From the NCBI GenBank assembly GCA_024233215.1, contig JACKPW010000004.1, positions 124,001 to 188,000 on the forward strand: 64,000 bases of DNA, given 5' to 3'. Below the pieces are notes generated by a model. The model was not told the origin of the DNA. It did not search any database and saw only the letters and a list, made by a program, of their open reading frames with translations. Positions within the stretch are counted from its first letter, which is position 1; each line of letters starts with the position of its first letter. The position numbers were made by a program, and so were the translations under genes. This DNA comes from Verrucomicrobiales bacterium (GTDB lineage: Bacteria; Verrucomicrobiota; Verrucomicrobiia; Limisphaerales; J093). This document shows, one piece after another, positions 42,225-50,936 of the stretch.

Positions 42225-43397
42225 TCATTTCACCTCCAACTCGTCCTTCGACGGCAGCTTCGGGAAGGGCGCATGCGGCTCGTTCTGGTACCAGAACGCC
42301 ACGGAGGCGATGTCGTCCTGCAGCGGTTGATAACGTCCGCCCGACATCCAACCCAGCGCCTGGATCGTCACCTTCAGATCCTCCTTGAACCGGACCGGAT
42401 CCGGCAGGTGCCAGCGGTAGAGTCCGAAGCGCATCTGGGATTGATAGGAACCATCCGGGCGAATCACCTGCGGCAATCCCGCATACGGCGTCGTGAACTC
42501 CTTGTACGTCCCCTCGAAATCGAAGTTGTAGGAGCCGCAGAAGTAGTCCTCGGTCCCCGTGCCGCAGATCGTCGGGAACTTCTGGTCGCCGTCCATGAAG
42601 AACTTGATCTCGCCTTCGCCCCACCATCCGGTGCTGTGCGTCTCCCACGCCATGTAGGTACCGACGTAATGCCCCTGCCCCTTCACGCCGTCGAGAATCG
42701 TGTAGACCTCCTCGCGCGGGACCGGGTCGACCCGGCGGAACTGCGCGTGCAGATAGGCGGCATCGCGCGGCACGTCGCCGAGGGCGTAGTTGATCTGGTA
42801 GTAGAGGGTCATCCCGTTGTCATCGAGGTTCTCCATCGTGATCCGGGCCTTCTTGCGGAACGGCATCGGCCAGTAGCAGTTGAAGGCGCTGCCGGGATTC
42901 ACACAAACCGCAAGCGAACTGACCTGGGCATATTTGCCCCAACCGCTGGCGAAGAAGTCCCCCACCGGACACTCAATCGAGGGCTCGGTCTCGTCGTCCC
43001 AATAGAAGCGGAGGATCGACCAGCGCCAGTTGCCGGTCGGCGTCATCCAGATGCTTTGAATGGAGCCGGGCCCCTCGATTTCCGCCATGGTAAAGGTGCT
43101 CTTGCCCTGGATGCGGACGGAGGGCGACACCTTCCAGCCCTGGCCGAGATCGCGCGCGGCATTCTTGCCGGTGCCTTCGGTGGCCATGCCGCCCCTGCCT
43201 TTCTCGCCCGTGAAGTTCTCGGGACTGATGGAGCGGGATTCGGCGTTCGAGAGCCGGTAAATGTTGCCGAGGTCGGAGGTCAGGCTGCTGAAGCCGCGGG
43301 GTTGGGCCTGCAGGACCGGGATCACCGCCAGCGAGAGGACCGCGAGGAGCGCCGGAAGACTTGGGATTTGTTTCATGAGTCGAGTGATTTGCTGCAT
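42225..43397 (-). CDS. DUF2961 / glycoside hydrolase family 172 enzyme, exported
   Basis: A 390-residue exported protein. Signal peptide from MQQITRLMKQIPSLPALLAV to about residue 32; the start at 43397 has AGGA a few bases upstream, and ATG 43376 is an alternative. DUF2961 motifs are IQSIWMTPTGNWRWSILRFYWDDETEPSIECPVGDFFASG (about 125-165) and FPTICGTGTEDYFCGSYNF (about 295). The family was assigned to GH172 after enzymes acting on difructose anhydrides and arabinofuranosides were characterised. The actual glycan is not predictable here. A family B repeat separates it from the DUF5107-TPR gene downstream. Confidence 0.85.
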   Translation of the reverse strand: MQQITRLMKQIPSLPALLAVLSLAVIPVLQAQPRGFSSLTSDLGNIYRLSNAESRSISPENFTGEKGRGGMATEGTGKNAARDLGQGWKVSPSVRIQGKSTFTMAEIEGPGSIQSIWMTPTGNWRWSILRFYWDDETEPSIECPVGDFFASGWGKYAQVSSLAVCVNPGSAFNCYWPMPFRKKARITMENLDDNGMTLYYQINYALGDVPRDAAYLHAQFRRVDPVPREEVYTILDGVKGQGHYVGTYMAWETHSTGWWGEGEIKFFMDGDQKFPTICGTGTEDYFCGSYNFDFEGTYKEFTTPYAGLPQVIRPDGSYQSQMRFGLYRWHLPDPVRFKEDLKVTIQALGWMSGGRYQPLQDDIASVAFWYQNEPHAPFPKLPSKDELEVK

Positions 43398-43518
43398 TCG
43401 TTCCTGCCACCCAGCGAAGCCCGGCCCTCTCTGGGGCCACGATCCGGCGGGTTGCAGTCGGCAGCGTCGCAAAAGCGTCGGACGAACGCACGGCAAACTT
43501 GCGTCCGGATTAGCCACC

Positions 43519-43596
43519 GTAGCGGCGGATTGGCATCCGGCGGCCCTCTTCCGGCATCGGCTGCGGCTTCGGCGAACACCAGTTCGCCGCTACGGG
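43519..43596. repeat. REPIN-like repeat, family A
   Basis: CGTAGCGGCGGATTGGCATC (from 43519) and the inverted unit CGGCGAACACCAGTTCGCCG continuing CTACGG (to 43596). The two ends are imperfect inverted copies of one 25-bp unit, each with its own small palindrome. Confidence 0.75.
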
Positions 43597-43661
43597 GCAG
43601 GTGCCCACCCGGTCAACGCCCCGGTGGACAAGCGCCCGAGTTCGCCCTATTCCTTTGGCCC

Positions 43662-44648
43662 ATGCCGGTTGAGTTCAAGGATTACTACGCCACACTCGGC
43701 GTCCCGCGCACGGCGTCCGAGGAGGAAATCAAGAAGGCCTTCCGCAAGCTGGCCCGGAAACACCATCCCGACACGGCCGCCAACAAGGCGGAGGCGGAGG
43801 AAAAGTTCAAGGAGATCAACGAGGCCTATGAAGTGCTGGGCGACTCCCAGAAACGGCGCAAGTACGACGCGCTGGGGGCGAATTGGAAGCATGGGGGCGG
43901 TTTTGAGCCACCGCCGGGATGGACCGGGGCGAGGGGTCGGGGGGGCCAGCAGGACCAGGCCCGGGAATTCCACTTTGGCGGCACCGGGTTCAGCGACTTC
44001 TTCGAGCAACTGTTCGGCGGCGGCGGGGGCATGGGCGGGCTGGGGGGGCTTTTCGGGCAGGCGCGGGCGTCCGGGGGGGGCAGGCGTTCCCCTGCCGGGC
44101 GCCGGGGCGGGGACATAGAGGGCGACATTCTGGTCACGCTGGAGGAGGTCCGCCAGGGGGCCATCCGGGAAATCTCGCTGCAACGGGAGAATCCGGCGAC
44201 GGGCGATACCGCGGTCCAGACCTTCCGGGTGCGCATCCCGACGGGAATCCGCGACGGCCAGACCATCAAGGTGGCGGGCAAGGGAGGAGAGGGCCTCGGG
44301 GGCGGTGCCCCCGGCGATTTGCTGCTGCACGTGCGGGTGGCGGCGCATCCGGATTTCCAGGTACGCGGAGGCGATCTTTACCACGATCTGGACCTTGCCC
44401 CCTGGGATGCGGTGCTGGGAGCCACGGTCAGCGTGCCCACTCTCGAGGCGCCGGTTTCGCTGAGAATCCCGCCTGGAACAGCTGCGGGACAGCAACTTCG
44501 AGTCCGGGGACGGGGTCTGCCCGCCGGCGGGGGCAATCCGCCCGGCGACCTCTATGTGGTGATCAGGATTCAGCTGCCGAAAACCATCTCGGAGGGGGAG
44601 CGGGATCTCTGGAAGGCGCTCAAGGCGCGTTCCGCCAGCCCGGGTTGA
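43662..44648 (+). CDS. DnaJ/CbpA-type J-domain co-chaperone
   Basis: A 328-residue type II J-protein. The J domain (1-70) is DYYATLGVPRTASEEEIKKAFRKLARKHHPDTAANK with the HPD motif intact at about 36-38. A Gly/Phe-rich linker of about 75 residues follows (GGTGFSDFFEQLFGGGGG). Two C-terminal beta-sandwich substrate-binding domains follow (GDILVTLEEVRQGAIREISL; RIPTGIRDGQTIKVAGKGGEG; LDLAPWDAVLGATVSVPTLE). There is no zinc-finger domain, so it is CbpA-like, not DnaJ proper. It stimulates the ATPase of DnaK. The start at 43662 is the first ATG matching the family. The RRM protein gene follows 200 bp downstream on the same strand. Confidence 0.92.
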   Translation: MPVEFKDYYATLGVPRTASEEEIKKAFRKLARKHHPDTAANKAEAEEKFKEINEAYEVLGDSQKRRKYDALGANWKHGGGFEPPPGWTGARGRGGQQDQAREFHFGGTGFSDFFEQLFGGGGGMGGLGGLFGQARASGGGRRSPAGRRGGDIEGDILVTLEEVRQGAIREISLQRENPATGDTAVQTFRVRIPTGIRDGQTIKVAGKGGEGLGGGAPGDLLLHVRVAAHPDFQVRGGDLYHDLDLAPWDAVLGATVSVPTLEAPVSLRIPPGTAAGQQLRVRGRGLPAGGGNPPGDLYVVIRIQLPKTISEGERDLWKALKARSASPG

Positions 44649-44684
44649 ACCGAATCCAGACGGCCAAGCGGGGTGATTTTTCGA

Positions 44685-44712
44685 TTGCGTGCTCGCGGGA
44701 GCCGACTATTGT
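44685..44712 (+). promoter_or_regulatory. Promoter of the RRM protein gene
   Basis: TTGCGT (44685-44690), 16 bp, TATTGT (44707-44712; TAnnnT type). This predicts a transcript start near 44719 and a 5' UTR of about 130 nt. Confidence 0.45.
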
Positions 44713-44775
44713 GCGGACGCGCGTTAGATGCATCGGCTTCCACGGCATGGTAAATCTTCAGTTGAACGGTGTTCA

Positions 44776-44845
44776 GTGATGATTTGAAACCCGATAAGCG
44801 GGAACAGTCTGGAATCAGCGTGAGGCCTCTGGCGCAAATCATCAC
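44776..44845 (+). promoter_or_regulatory. Structured 5' UTR hairpin of the RRM protein gene
   Basis: GTGATGATTTG (44776-44786) is perfectly complementary to CAAATCATCAC (44835-44845), an 11-bp helix whose 3' arm ends three bases before the ATG at 44849. Inside it is a small hairpin CCCG-ATAAG-CGGG (44790-44802). The helix would cover the ribosome-binding region, so translation could depend on melting or protein binding. Confidence 0.6.
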
Positions 44846-44848
44846 GGA

Positions 44849-45217
44849 ATGAACAACAAACTGTTTGTGGGAAACCTGGCGTACAGTGTTTCCGAATCCC
44901 AACTGCACGATGCCTTTGGCGCCCATGGTGTCGTGGTGGACTGCCACATCATGACGGATCGCGCGACCGGCCGACCCCGCGGGTTCGCATTCGTCACCAT
45001 GAGCACCGAGGAAGAAGCCCAGGCTGCCATTGAAGCCATGAACGGCGCCTCGATCGATGACCGGGCCCTGACGGTGAACGTCGCCCGGCCGCGCGAAGAG
45101 CGTCCCGGCGGTGGCGGTGGCGGTGGCGGCGGCTTCTCCCGGGGCCCTCGTCGGGGATTTGACGACCGCGGCGGACGTCGCGGCGGCGGCGGCGGTGGCG
45201 GTCGCGATCGCTACTAA
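44849..45217 (+). CDS. RRM-domain glycine-rich RNA-binding protein
   Basis: A 122-residue protein. The RNA recognition motif (1-80) has RNP2 KLFVGNLAY (about 4-12) and RNP1 GRPRGFAFVTM (about 42-52). The tail is Gly/Arg-rich (about 85-122) with RGG-type units, like the cold-induced Rbp proteins of cyanobacteria and plants. It binds single-stranded RNA, probably as a chaperone or post-transcriptional regulator. A long structured leader with a helix ending at the start codon suggests temperature- or self-regulation. A strong terminator follows. Confidence 0.92.
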   Translation: MNNKLFVGNLAYSVSESQLHDAFGAHGVVVDCHIMTDRATGRPRGFAFVTMSTEEEAQAAIEAMNGASIDDRALTVNVARPREERPGGGGGGGGGFSRGPRRGFDDRGGRRGGGGGGGRDRY

Positions 45218-45312
45218 GCACGTACCCAATCGGGCCTCCCATCCGATGGAGGCTCGAGGGCGGACCACCGTCCTGCAGATCGGATCGACCTGACCTCTGA
45301 CAACGAAACACA

Positions 45313-45347
45313 AACGCGGCGCAGTCACCTGCGCCGCGTTCGTTTTT
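45313..45347. terminator. Rho-independent terminator (bidirectional)
   Basis: Perfect 12-bp stem AACGCGGCGCAG / CTGCGCCGCGTT with loop TCAC, then CGTTTTT. It lies between the convergent RRM and infA genes and can serve both. Confidence 0.85.
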
Positions 45348-45422
45348 CCCCATCCGACCCGACTGGAACCGGGCGGGAGCACTTCCACCGAGCGGAAGAG
45401 GGCAGGCCGGTTCTACTTCGGC

Positions 45423-45644
45423 CTAGCCGCGGTGGCGGTAGGTGATCCGGGCCTTGTTCAGGTCATAGGGAGACATCTCCAACGACACGCGGTCCCCGAC
45501 GCTGATCCGGATGAAGTGCTTGCGCATCTTGCCTGAAATGTGTGCCAGCACCTCGTGCTTGTTCGGCAACGCCACCCGGAACATCGTCCCAGGCAAGACC
45601 TGGGTAACTGTTCCCACCAATTCGATCGCTTCTTCCTTCGCCAC
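45423..45644 (-). CDS. infA: Translation initiation factor IF-1
   Basis: A 73-residue OB-fold protein. From a GTG start at 45644 the sequence runs MAKEEAIELVGTVTQVLPGT, then MFRVALPNKHEVLAHISGKMRKHFIRISVGDRVSLEMSPYDLNKARITYRHRG, which matches IF-1 along its whole length. It binds the 30S A site during initiation. The frame extends upstream to 45701, but those residues do not match the family. It is downstream of the response regulator on the same strand, 155 bp away. Confidence 0.95.
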   Translation of the reverse strand: MAKEEAIELVGTVTQVLPGTMFRVALPNKHEVLAHISGKMRKHFIRISVGDRVSLEMSPYDLNKARITYRHRG

Positions 45645-45799
45645 GCGTGATGTGTTTGGTCTCCCTCGCCGGTCTGGCATGCTGCGTTCGCAGCCGCTCA
45701 CCGGCGGGAATCTTTCCGACGCGCAGCTTGATTAAGGTCCCCGGGAAACGCAAGCGACGTTTTTGCGGAGTCCGGCGCCGCGTCCGGCCCAACCGGACC

Positions 45800-46492
45800 T
45801 TACGGGCCTGCGGCCACCGGCGGTTCCCCGGGTTCCTCCCCGTCCTCCGCGTCGTGGGAGTCCCCCTCCCACGGCGGGTACAGGGAATCCGGAAGTTCCC
45901 CCCGCCGGATTAACTCGTTCAGGTCGCGGATAATCGTCCGCCGGGCCACCTTGAACTGCCGGGCCAGGGCCGAAATGTTGGGACGCCCTTCCTCGCCCTG
46001 CAGCAGTCGCCGAATCGCCGTCTGGCGTGACAACCGGTCCGTGGAACGGCTCAACAGGTCCTCGATGTCAACCCGCTTGGAACGTTCCAACGCCTCGAAC
46101 TGACGGACCACCTCGGTCTCACCGCATTCGCGAAGGGCCGTTTCCACCGTGCGCACCAGTTCGTTCAGGTCGACCGGCTTGGTCAGACAGTAGTGGGCGC
46201 GACGCGGTCCCTGAAGGGCCTCCATCTGTTGGTGCGCCTCCAACGCGCCCGAGACGACCACAATCGGCACGTAGGGCAGCAGGTCCTTGAGTTCCGGGAG
46301 GAAATCGAGCCCCCTCTCGCCCCGGGCCAGAACATGGTCCAGCAGGATCACGTCCGGTCGGGTCTGGGCGATGGCGGCCAGGGCCTTCGAGGCCGTCTTG
46401 GCGCGGATCAGTTCATAACCCTTGAGCGCCTCCTCGTAGAGTTCGTAGTGGAGGTCGTCATCTTCAACCACCAGAATGCGCTTTTGATCCAT
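45800..46492 (-). CDS. Response regulator with C-terminal HTH domain
   Basis: A 230-residue response regulator. The receiver domain (1-125) has the acidic pair VVEDDDLHYEL (about 8-10), phosphoacceptor Asp in VILLDHVLARG (about 53) and the conserved Lys in YCLTKPVDL (about 103). A linker leads to a DNA-binding region (about 165-205) with ISALARQFKVARRTIIRDLNELIRRGEL, a winged-helix-type HTH. The output is probably transcriptional. No sensor kinase is adjacent. The start at 46492 is the receiver's normal N-terminus; ATG 46507 is also in frame. The S9 peptidase gene lies 52 bp upstream on the same strand. Confidence 0.85.
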   Translation of the reverse strand: MDQKRILVVEDDDLHYELYEEALKGYELIRAKTASKALAAIAQTRPDVILLDHVLARGERGLDFLPELKDLLPYVPIVVVSGALEAHQQMEALQGPRRAHYCLTKPVDLNELVRTVETALRECGETEVVRQFEALERSKRVDIEDLLSRSTDRLSRQTAIRRLLQGEEGRPNISALARQFKVARRTIIRDLNELIRRGELPDSLYPPWEGDSHDAEDGEEPGEPPVAAGP

Positions 46493-46544
46493 GTGATGGC
46501 GAAGCATGGACCCTCGATGCCCGCGACGCAAGTCACGGGGGGAC

Positions 46545-49073
46545 TCAGTGAGCCCAGCGCGGTTCCATGCCCAGCAGGTGGCGGACGAAGAAGTCCATGC
46601 GCCGGCGGTTGCCATAGGGCGTCTCCGCGGCGCCGTGGCCCGTGCCGGTCATGATCACCAGGTCGAAGTCCTTGTCCGCCGCAATCAAGGCGTTCACCAC
46701 CTGCAAGGTGGACGACGGATCGACATTCCGGTCCAGCTCGCCCACGACGAGCATCAGCTTTCCCTGCAGCTGATGAGCCAGGGTGACATTCGACTGCTCT
46801 GCGTAATGGTCCCCGACCGGCCAGCCCATCCAGAGTTCGTTCCACCAGACCTTGTCCATGCGATTGTCATGACACCCGCAATCCGCAACGCCCACGTGGT
46901 AAAAATCCCCGTGGGTGAGCAGGCCCCCCAGTGCGTTCTGGCCTCCGGCCGAACCGCCGTAGATGCCGACGCGTGAGAGGTCCATCTCCGGATACTTCGC
47001 GGCCGCCGCCTTGATCCAGGCGATGCGATCCGGGAAACCGGCGTCGCCGAGGTTCTTCCAGCAAACGTCATGAAAGGCCTTGGAGCGATACGACGTCCCC
47101 ATGCCGTCGATTTGCACCACGATGAAACCCAGCTCCGCCAGCGACTGCGGTCCGTGGTAGGCACCGAACGACTTCGGCACGTAGGCCGCCTGCGGCCCCG
47201 CGTAGATCGACTCGATCACGGGATACTTGCGGCCCGACTCGAGGTTCGACGGCCGGTAGATGACGCCGTGAATGTCGGTCGTGCCGTCGCGTCCCTCCGC
47301 CACAAACGGTTCCGGGGGCCGCCAGCCGGTCGCCAGCAGCGCGGTGATGTCCGCTTCCTCCAACCGGCAGATCAACGCGCCGTCCTCGGACCGACGCAGT
47401 TCCGTGACCGGCGGTTGATCCACGCGCGACCACGTGTCGAGAAAGGTCCGTCGATCCGGCGAAAACTGCACGTCGTGGTTGCCGTTGCCCTCGGTGAGCA
47501 CTGCCAGTCCTGAGCCGTCGAAGTTCACGCGGCAAAGGTGAAGGAAGTAGGGATCCTGCCCCTCGCGGATGCCGCCGGCGAAAAACCAGATCTGTCGGGC
47601 GGCGACGTCCACCCGCTCCACTCTCCGCACCACCCATTCCCCGGAGGTGACCGGGTTCTTCACCCGTCCGGATTTGAGGTCGTAGAGGTAAAGGTGGTTC
47701 CAGCCATCGCGTTCGGACATCCAGATCGCCTCGTCCGTCCCCTCCAGAATCCGGAGAAAGAACTTGCCCGCGTAATCAATGAAAGTGGGACTGGTCTCAT
47801 CGATGACCACCCGGACCCCGCCGGTCTTCGCGTCCACTGCCAGCAACCGCAGGTTCTGATGCCCGCGGCGGTTGTAGAGGAACATCAGTTCCTGCCCGTC
47901 CGGCATCCATTGCAACTCTCCCAGGCTCCAGGCGTTGGCGAACAGCGCGTCGGACACAGGAATCTCGCGGCCGGCTTCCGCGTCGAAAAGCGCCATCCGC
48001 GAAACGGGCAGTGGATCGCCGGGCTTGGCGTAATCCAGCGTGTGCAGCACCGGCTGCAACTGGTCCTTCGGCGAGGACTCGATCAGATGAACCTGCCGCG
48101 TTTCGGGACGGAGCGTGCGGAGCAGGGCGAAGTGCGTCGAATCGGACGACCACCGGATGCGGCCTTCGTAGGCGTCCGCGGGGGAACCATCCGTGGTCAA
48201 CGCGGTCGCCTCCCCCGAATCGGCCCTGCGCAGGTGGACGTTGTGATCCTGAACCGAGGCAATCCATTGTCCATCGGGAGAACGCCCGGAAGGCTGCGGA
48301 CGTTCCCGACCGGAGCTCCGACGCGGTTCATTCCGGGTTCCGGCCTGCTCGTCGATCACCGCATCCCCGCCTTCGTCGGTGGCTTCGAAAACCGCGAGGG
48401 CCTGACCGGCCTCATCCGTGACCAGCCAGACATGGCCCGCAAACGTGTGCTGCTCCCGCGAAGTCCCGGCGGCAAGCGCGCCATAGCCACGACGGTCGCC
48501 CTCGGGCGAGATCCAGAAGAGGCGGACCGGGGTTTCGAGCCGGTTGATGAAGGTGATCGAAGTTTCCTCGCCCGTGCGGACGCTGGGCCGAATGCGCCGG
48601 TTCGACGGCAGGGAATCCCCACCCCCTCCGCTCTCGGCCGCCTCGCCCAGTTCCTTCGTGGCCGGGGCCCACAGCCAGGGGCGGGATTGCCAGGAAAAGC
48701 GCACGTCCCCGGAGGTTGCTTCGATCTCCAACCGACGCAGGTCAAGGCGATCCGGGTCGACCGGTTCACCGGTCACTGCACTGAGGGCACCCGCCAGGGC
48801 GGCGTGATCGAAGGCGGGTTTCCGGACCCCTTGCACGACATCGACCGCAACGTACCCACGCCGTCCGTCCGGAAGATCGTTGCGGTACCAAAACAGGGTG
48901 TTGTCCTCGGACCAGGCGGGTCGGACCCGGGCACGAAACACCTTCCCGGACGTGCGTTCCCGCAGGCCGAGAGCGCGTTCATAGTCGGACTTCGATCCCT
49001 GGGCTGAAGCCGACGAACCGGGCTGGCTGCAGACCGTCAGCAACGCAACAAGCAGGACACCGCGAATGTGCAT
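46545..49073 (-). CDS. Exported S9 prolyl-oligopeptidase/DPP4-like peptidase with an embedded VHL-beta-like domain
   Basis: An 842-residue peptidase with a signal peptide (about 1-24). The N-terminal beta-propeller (DPP4 type) is interrupted at about 165-240 by SITFINRLETPVRLFWISPEGDRRGYGALAAGTSREQHTFAGHVWLVTDEAGQALAVFEA. This matches the von Hippel-Lindau beta domain in its WI-G-YG-L-PG-TF-GH-WLV pattern. The C-terminal alpha/beta hydrolase has the nucleophile elbow YGGSAGG, Asp in GELDRNVDPSS and His in GTGHGAAETPYG. It probably releases dipeptides or cleaves after Pro. VHL-beta inserts occur in other bacterial secreted enzymes; their role there is unknown. Start at 49073 (MHIRGVLLVALL). 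Confidence 0.85.
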   Translation of the reverse strand: MHIRGVLLVALLTVCSQPGSSASAQGSKSDYERALGLRERTSGKVFRARVRPAWSEDNTLFWYRNDLPDGRRGYVAVDVVQGVRKPAFDHAALAGALSAVTGEPVDPDRLDLRRLEIEATSGDVRFSWQSRPWLWAPATKELGEAAESGGGGDSLPSNRRIRPSVRTGEETSITFINRLETPVRLFWISPEGDRRGYGALAAGTSREQHTFAGHVWLVTDEAGQALAVFEATDEGGDAVIDEQAGTRNEPRRSSGRERPQPSGRSPDGQWIASVQDHNVHLRRADSGEATALTTDGSPADAYEGRIRWSSDSTHFALLRTLRPETRQVHLIESSPKDQLQPVLHTLDYAKPGDPLPVSRMALFDAEAGREIPVSDALFANAWSLGELQWMPDGQELMFLYNRRGHQNLRLLAVDAKTGGVRVVIDETSPTFIDYAGKFFLRILEGTDEAIWMSERDGWNHLYLYDLKSGRVKNPVTSGEWVVRRVERVDVAARQIWFFAGGIREGQDPYFLHLCRVNFDGSGLAVLTEGNGNHDVQFSPDRRTFLDTWSRVDQPPVTELRRSEDGALICRLEEADITALLATGWRPPEPFVAEGRDGTTDIHGVIYRPSNLESGRKYPVIESIYAGPQAAYVPKSFGAYHGPQSLAELGFIVVQIDGMGTSYRSKAFHDVCWKNLGDAGFPDRIAWIKAAAAKYPEMDLSRVGIYGGSAGGQNALGGLLTHGDFYHVGVADCGCHDNRMDKVWWNELWMGWPVGDHYAEQSNVTLAHQLQGKLMLVVGELDRNVDPSSTLQVVNALIAADKDFDLVIMTGTGHGAAETPYGNRRRMDFFVRHLLGMEPRWAH

Positions 49074-49254
49074 GGCCGGGGTGGTAACAGAGGCGCGCCA
49101 TCGACGCGAGGTTGGATCGCGGCTCCTCCGCCCCAACAGGCGGGACTGGGTCCGTCCCCGGCTTCGAGGTTGGCCGCCAGTCCTGCCGTCGTCGGCGATG
49201 GGAGGAAGCTGACTTCCGGCTTCCCCCCAGGCCTTCGGCCGCCATCATGGCCGG

Positions 49255-50649
49255 GTGCAACGCGACGCCATTCGCACCATCCATTTCACCGGCATCTGCG
49301 GCACCGCCATGGCCTCCACGGCGGCGGCCTTGCAGGAGCGCGGTCACACCATCACGGGTTCTGATGAAAACGCCTACCCGCCGATGTCCGACTTCCTGGC
49401 GTCGCGAGGCATTCCCATCCGCACCCCTTACGCCGCGTCCAATCTCGACCCCGCCCCGGACCTCGTGGTGATCGGCAACGCGATCTCGCGGGGCAATCCC
49501 GAGGCGGAAGCGGCATTGGCACGGCGCCTGCGGTTCTGCTCGCTGCCGGAATTGCTCCGGGAGTTCTTCATCCGCGGACGCCGTTCGCTGGTGGTCGCTG
49601 GCACCCACGGAAAAACCACCACGACCTCGCTGCTCGCCTGGGTCTTCGAGAGCGCCGGCCTGAATCCAAGTTATCTGATCGGCGGAATTCCGTTGAACTT
49701 CGGCGCCGGCGCGCGCTTCTCCGACAGCGAGTGGTTCATCATCGAGGGCGACGAATACGACACCGCCTTCTTCGACAAGCGGAGCAAGTTCGTCCACTAC
49801 CTCCCCGAGGTGGCGATCCTCAACAACCTGGAATTCGACCACGCCGACATCTTCGACGACCTGGCCGCCGTCCAACGCACGTTCACGCACCTGATCCGGA
49901 TCGTGCCCGGCAACGGTCTGCTCCTTGCCAATGGCGACGACGACAACCTGCGCAAGTTGATCAACGTGTCGTTCTGTCCGGTGCGACGGTTTGGCTTTGG
50001 CGGGGACAGCGACTTCCGCGCCGAGAACGTCGCCCTCAGCGGTGCGCACAGTGAATTCGATCTCGGCGGTACGCGCTTTCGCCTGCCCATGACGGGGCGG
50101 CACAACGTGGCCAATGCCCTGGCGGTGGCGGCCTGCGCCCGGCATTGCGGCCTCAGCGACACTCAAATCCAGGCAGGCTTCGACACGTTCAAGGGCATCC
50201 GGCGTCGCCTGGAGGTGCGCGGGCAAGCCGGTGGCATCACGGTCATCGACGACTTCGCCCATCACCCGACTGCGATTCGCGAAACCCTGGCGGCCCTGCG
50301 CGTGCGTTTCCCGGAGAGCCGGCTCTGGGCGGTCTTTGAACCCCGCTCAAACACCACGCGCCGGAACGTGCTCCAAAACGAATTGACCGCGGCCCTCGGC
50401 CTGGCGGATTGCGCGGTGATCGCCGCCGTGGCTCGCGCCAACCTGCTGCCTCCCGACCAGCGGTTGGACGTGGATCGCGTGGTCGAGGAACTCACCCGGG
50501 CCGGCAGACGCGCCTGGCACCTTGCCGGCGCCGATGAAATCGTCGAGTTGATCGCTCCGCAGGCGAAGCCCGGCGACGTGGTGGCCGTCCTCAGCAACGG
50601 CGGATTTGGTGGCATCCACGACAAACTCCTGCAACGCTTCCAGGCATGA
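49255..50649 (+). CDS. mpl: UDP-N-acetylmuramate:L-alanyl-gamma-D-glutamyl-meso-diaminopimelate ligase (Mpl)
   Basis: A 464-residue Mur-ligase-family peptidoglycan recycling enzyme. The N-terminal Rossmann part is IRTIHFTGICGTAMASTAA, and the ATP loop is VVAGTHGKTTTTSLLAW (about 114-130). The central domain has IEGDEYDTAFFDKRSKFVHY, and the C-terminal ligase domain has DDFAHHPTAIRETL and EPRSNTTRRNV. The GTG start at 49255 is the first family-matching codon. The last 60 bp are duplicated 864 bp downstream, flanking a toxin-antitoxin module. The stop overlaps an ATGAGCGCCTCC remnant identical to the start of the glycoside hydrolase gene. Confidence 0.93.
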   Translation: MQRDAIRTIHFTGICGTAMASTAAALQERGHTITGSDENAYPPMSDFLASRGIPIRTPYAASNLDPAPDLVVIGNAISRGNPEAEAALARRLRFCSLPELLREFFIRGRRSLVVAGTHGKTTTTSLLAWVFESAGLNPSYLIGGIPLNFGAGARFSDSEWFIIEGDEYDTAFFDKRSKFVHYLPEVAILNNLEFDHADIFDDLAAVQRTFTHLIRIVPGNGLLLANGDDDNLRKLINVSFCPVRRFGFGGDSDFRAENVALSGAHSEFDLGGTRFRLPMTGRHNVANALAVAACARHCGLSDTQIQAGFDTFKGIRRRLEVRGQAGGITVIDDFAHHPTAIRETLAALRVRFPESRLWAVFEPRSNTTRRNVLQNELTAALGLADCAVIAAVARANLLPPDQRLDVDRVVEELTRAGRRAWHLAGADEIVELIAPQAKPGDVVAVLSNGGFGGIHDKLLQRFQA

Positions 50650-50657
50650 GCGCCTCC
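50591..50657 (+). repeat. 67-bp direct repeat, copy 1 (mpl 3' end)
   Basis: The mpl 3' coding end plus ATGAGCGCCTCC. It matches 51455-51521 at about 61 of 67 positions, with the first 40 identical. Confidence 0.9.
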
Positions 50658-50713
50658 CAAAAGGACACAGATGGGCACTTGCCTGCCCTGCCATCAAATC
50701 CCATCCTGTCTGT

Positions 50714-50932
50714 ATGAGCGCGGTTGAGTTGGCCATCGAAAGGGTGAAGCACTTGGACGAAGTCCAGGCGGGTCGCTTGCTGGCTTGGTTACAGACGCAG
50801 GAGCAACCCGTCGCCCCCCGGTCCTCGCCACTGGGAGCGCAGGCGATGCTGGGTTTCGCGCGGCGTTTCCGCTGCGAGCCTCGGACCACCGCTGCCTGGA
50901 TGTTCGAACTCCGCGAAGGGGAGCACGATTGA
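50714..50932 (+). CDS. Antitoxin of a PIN-domain toxin-antitoxin pair
   Basis: A 72-residue protein, MSAVELAIERVKHLDEVQAG onward, with helical N-terminus and a C-terminal basic/Trp segment (RFRCEPRTTAAWMFELREGEHD). Its length and position 4 bp before a PIN-domain gene suggest an antitoxin, although no classical DNA-binding motif is obvious. The module is bracketed by a 67-bp direct repeat. Confidence 0.7.
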   Translation: MSAVELAIERVKHLDEVQAGRLLAWLQTQEQPVAPRSSPLGAQAMLGFARRFRCEPRTTAAWMFELREGEHD

Positions 50933-50936
50933 CCGG

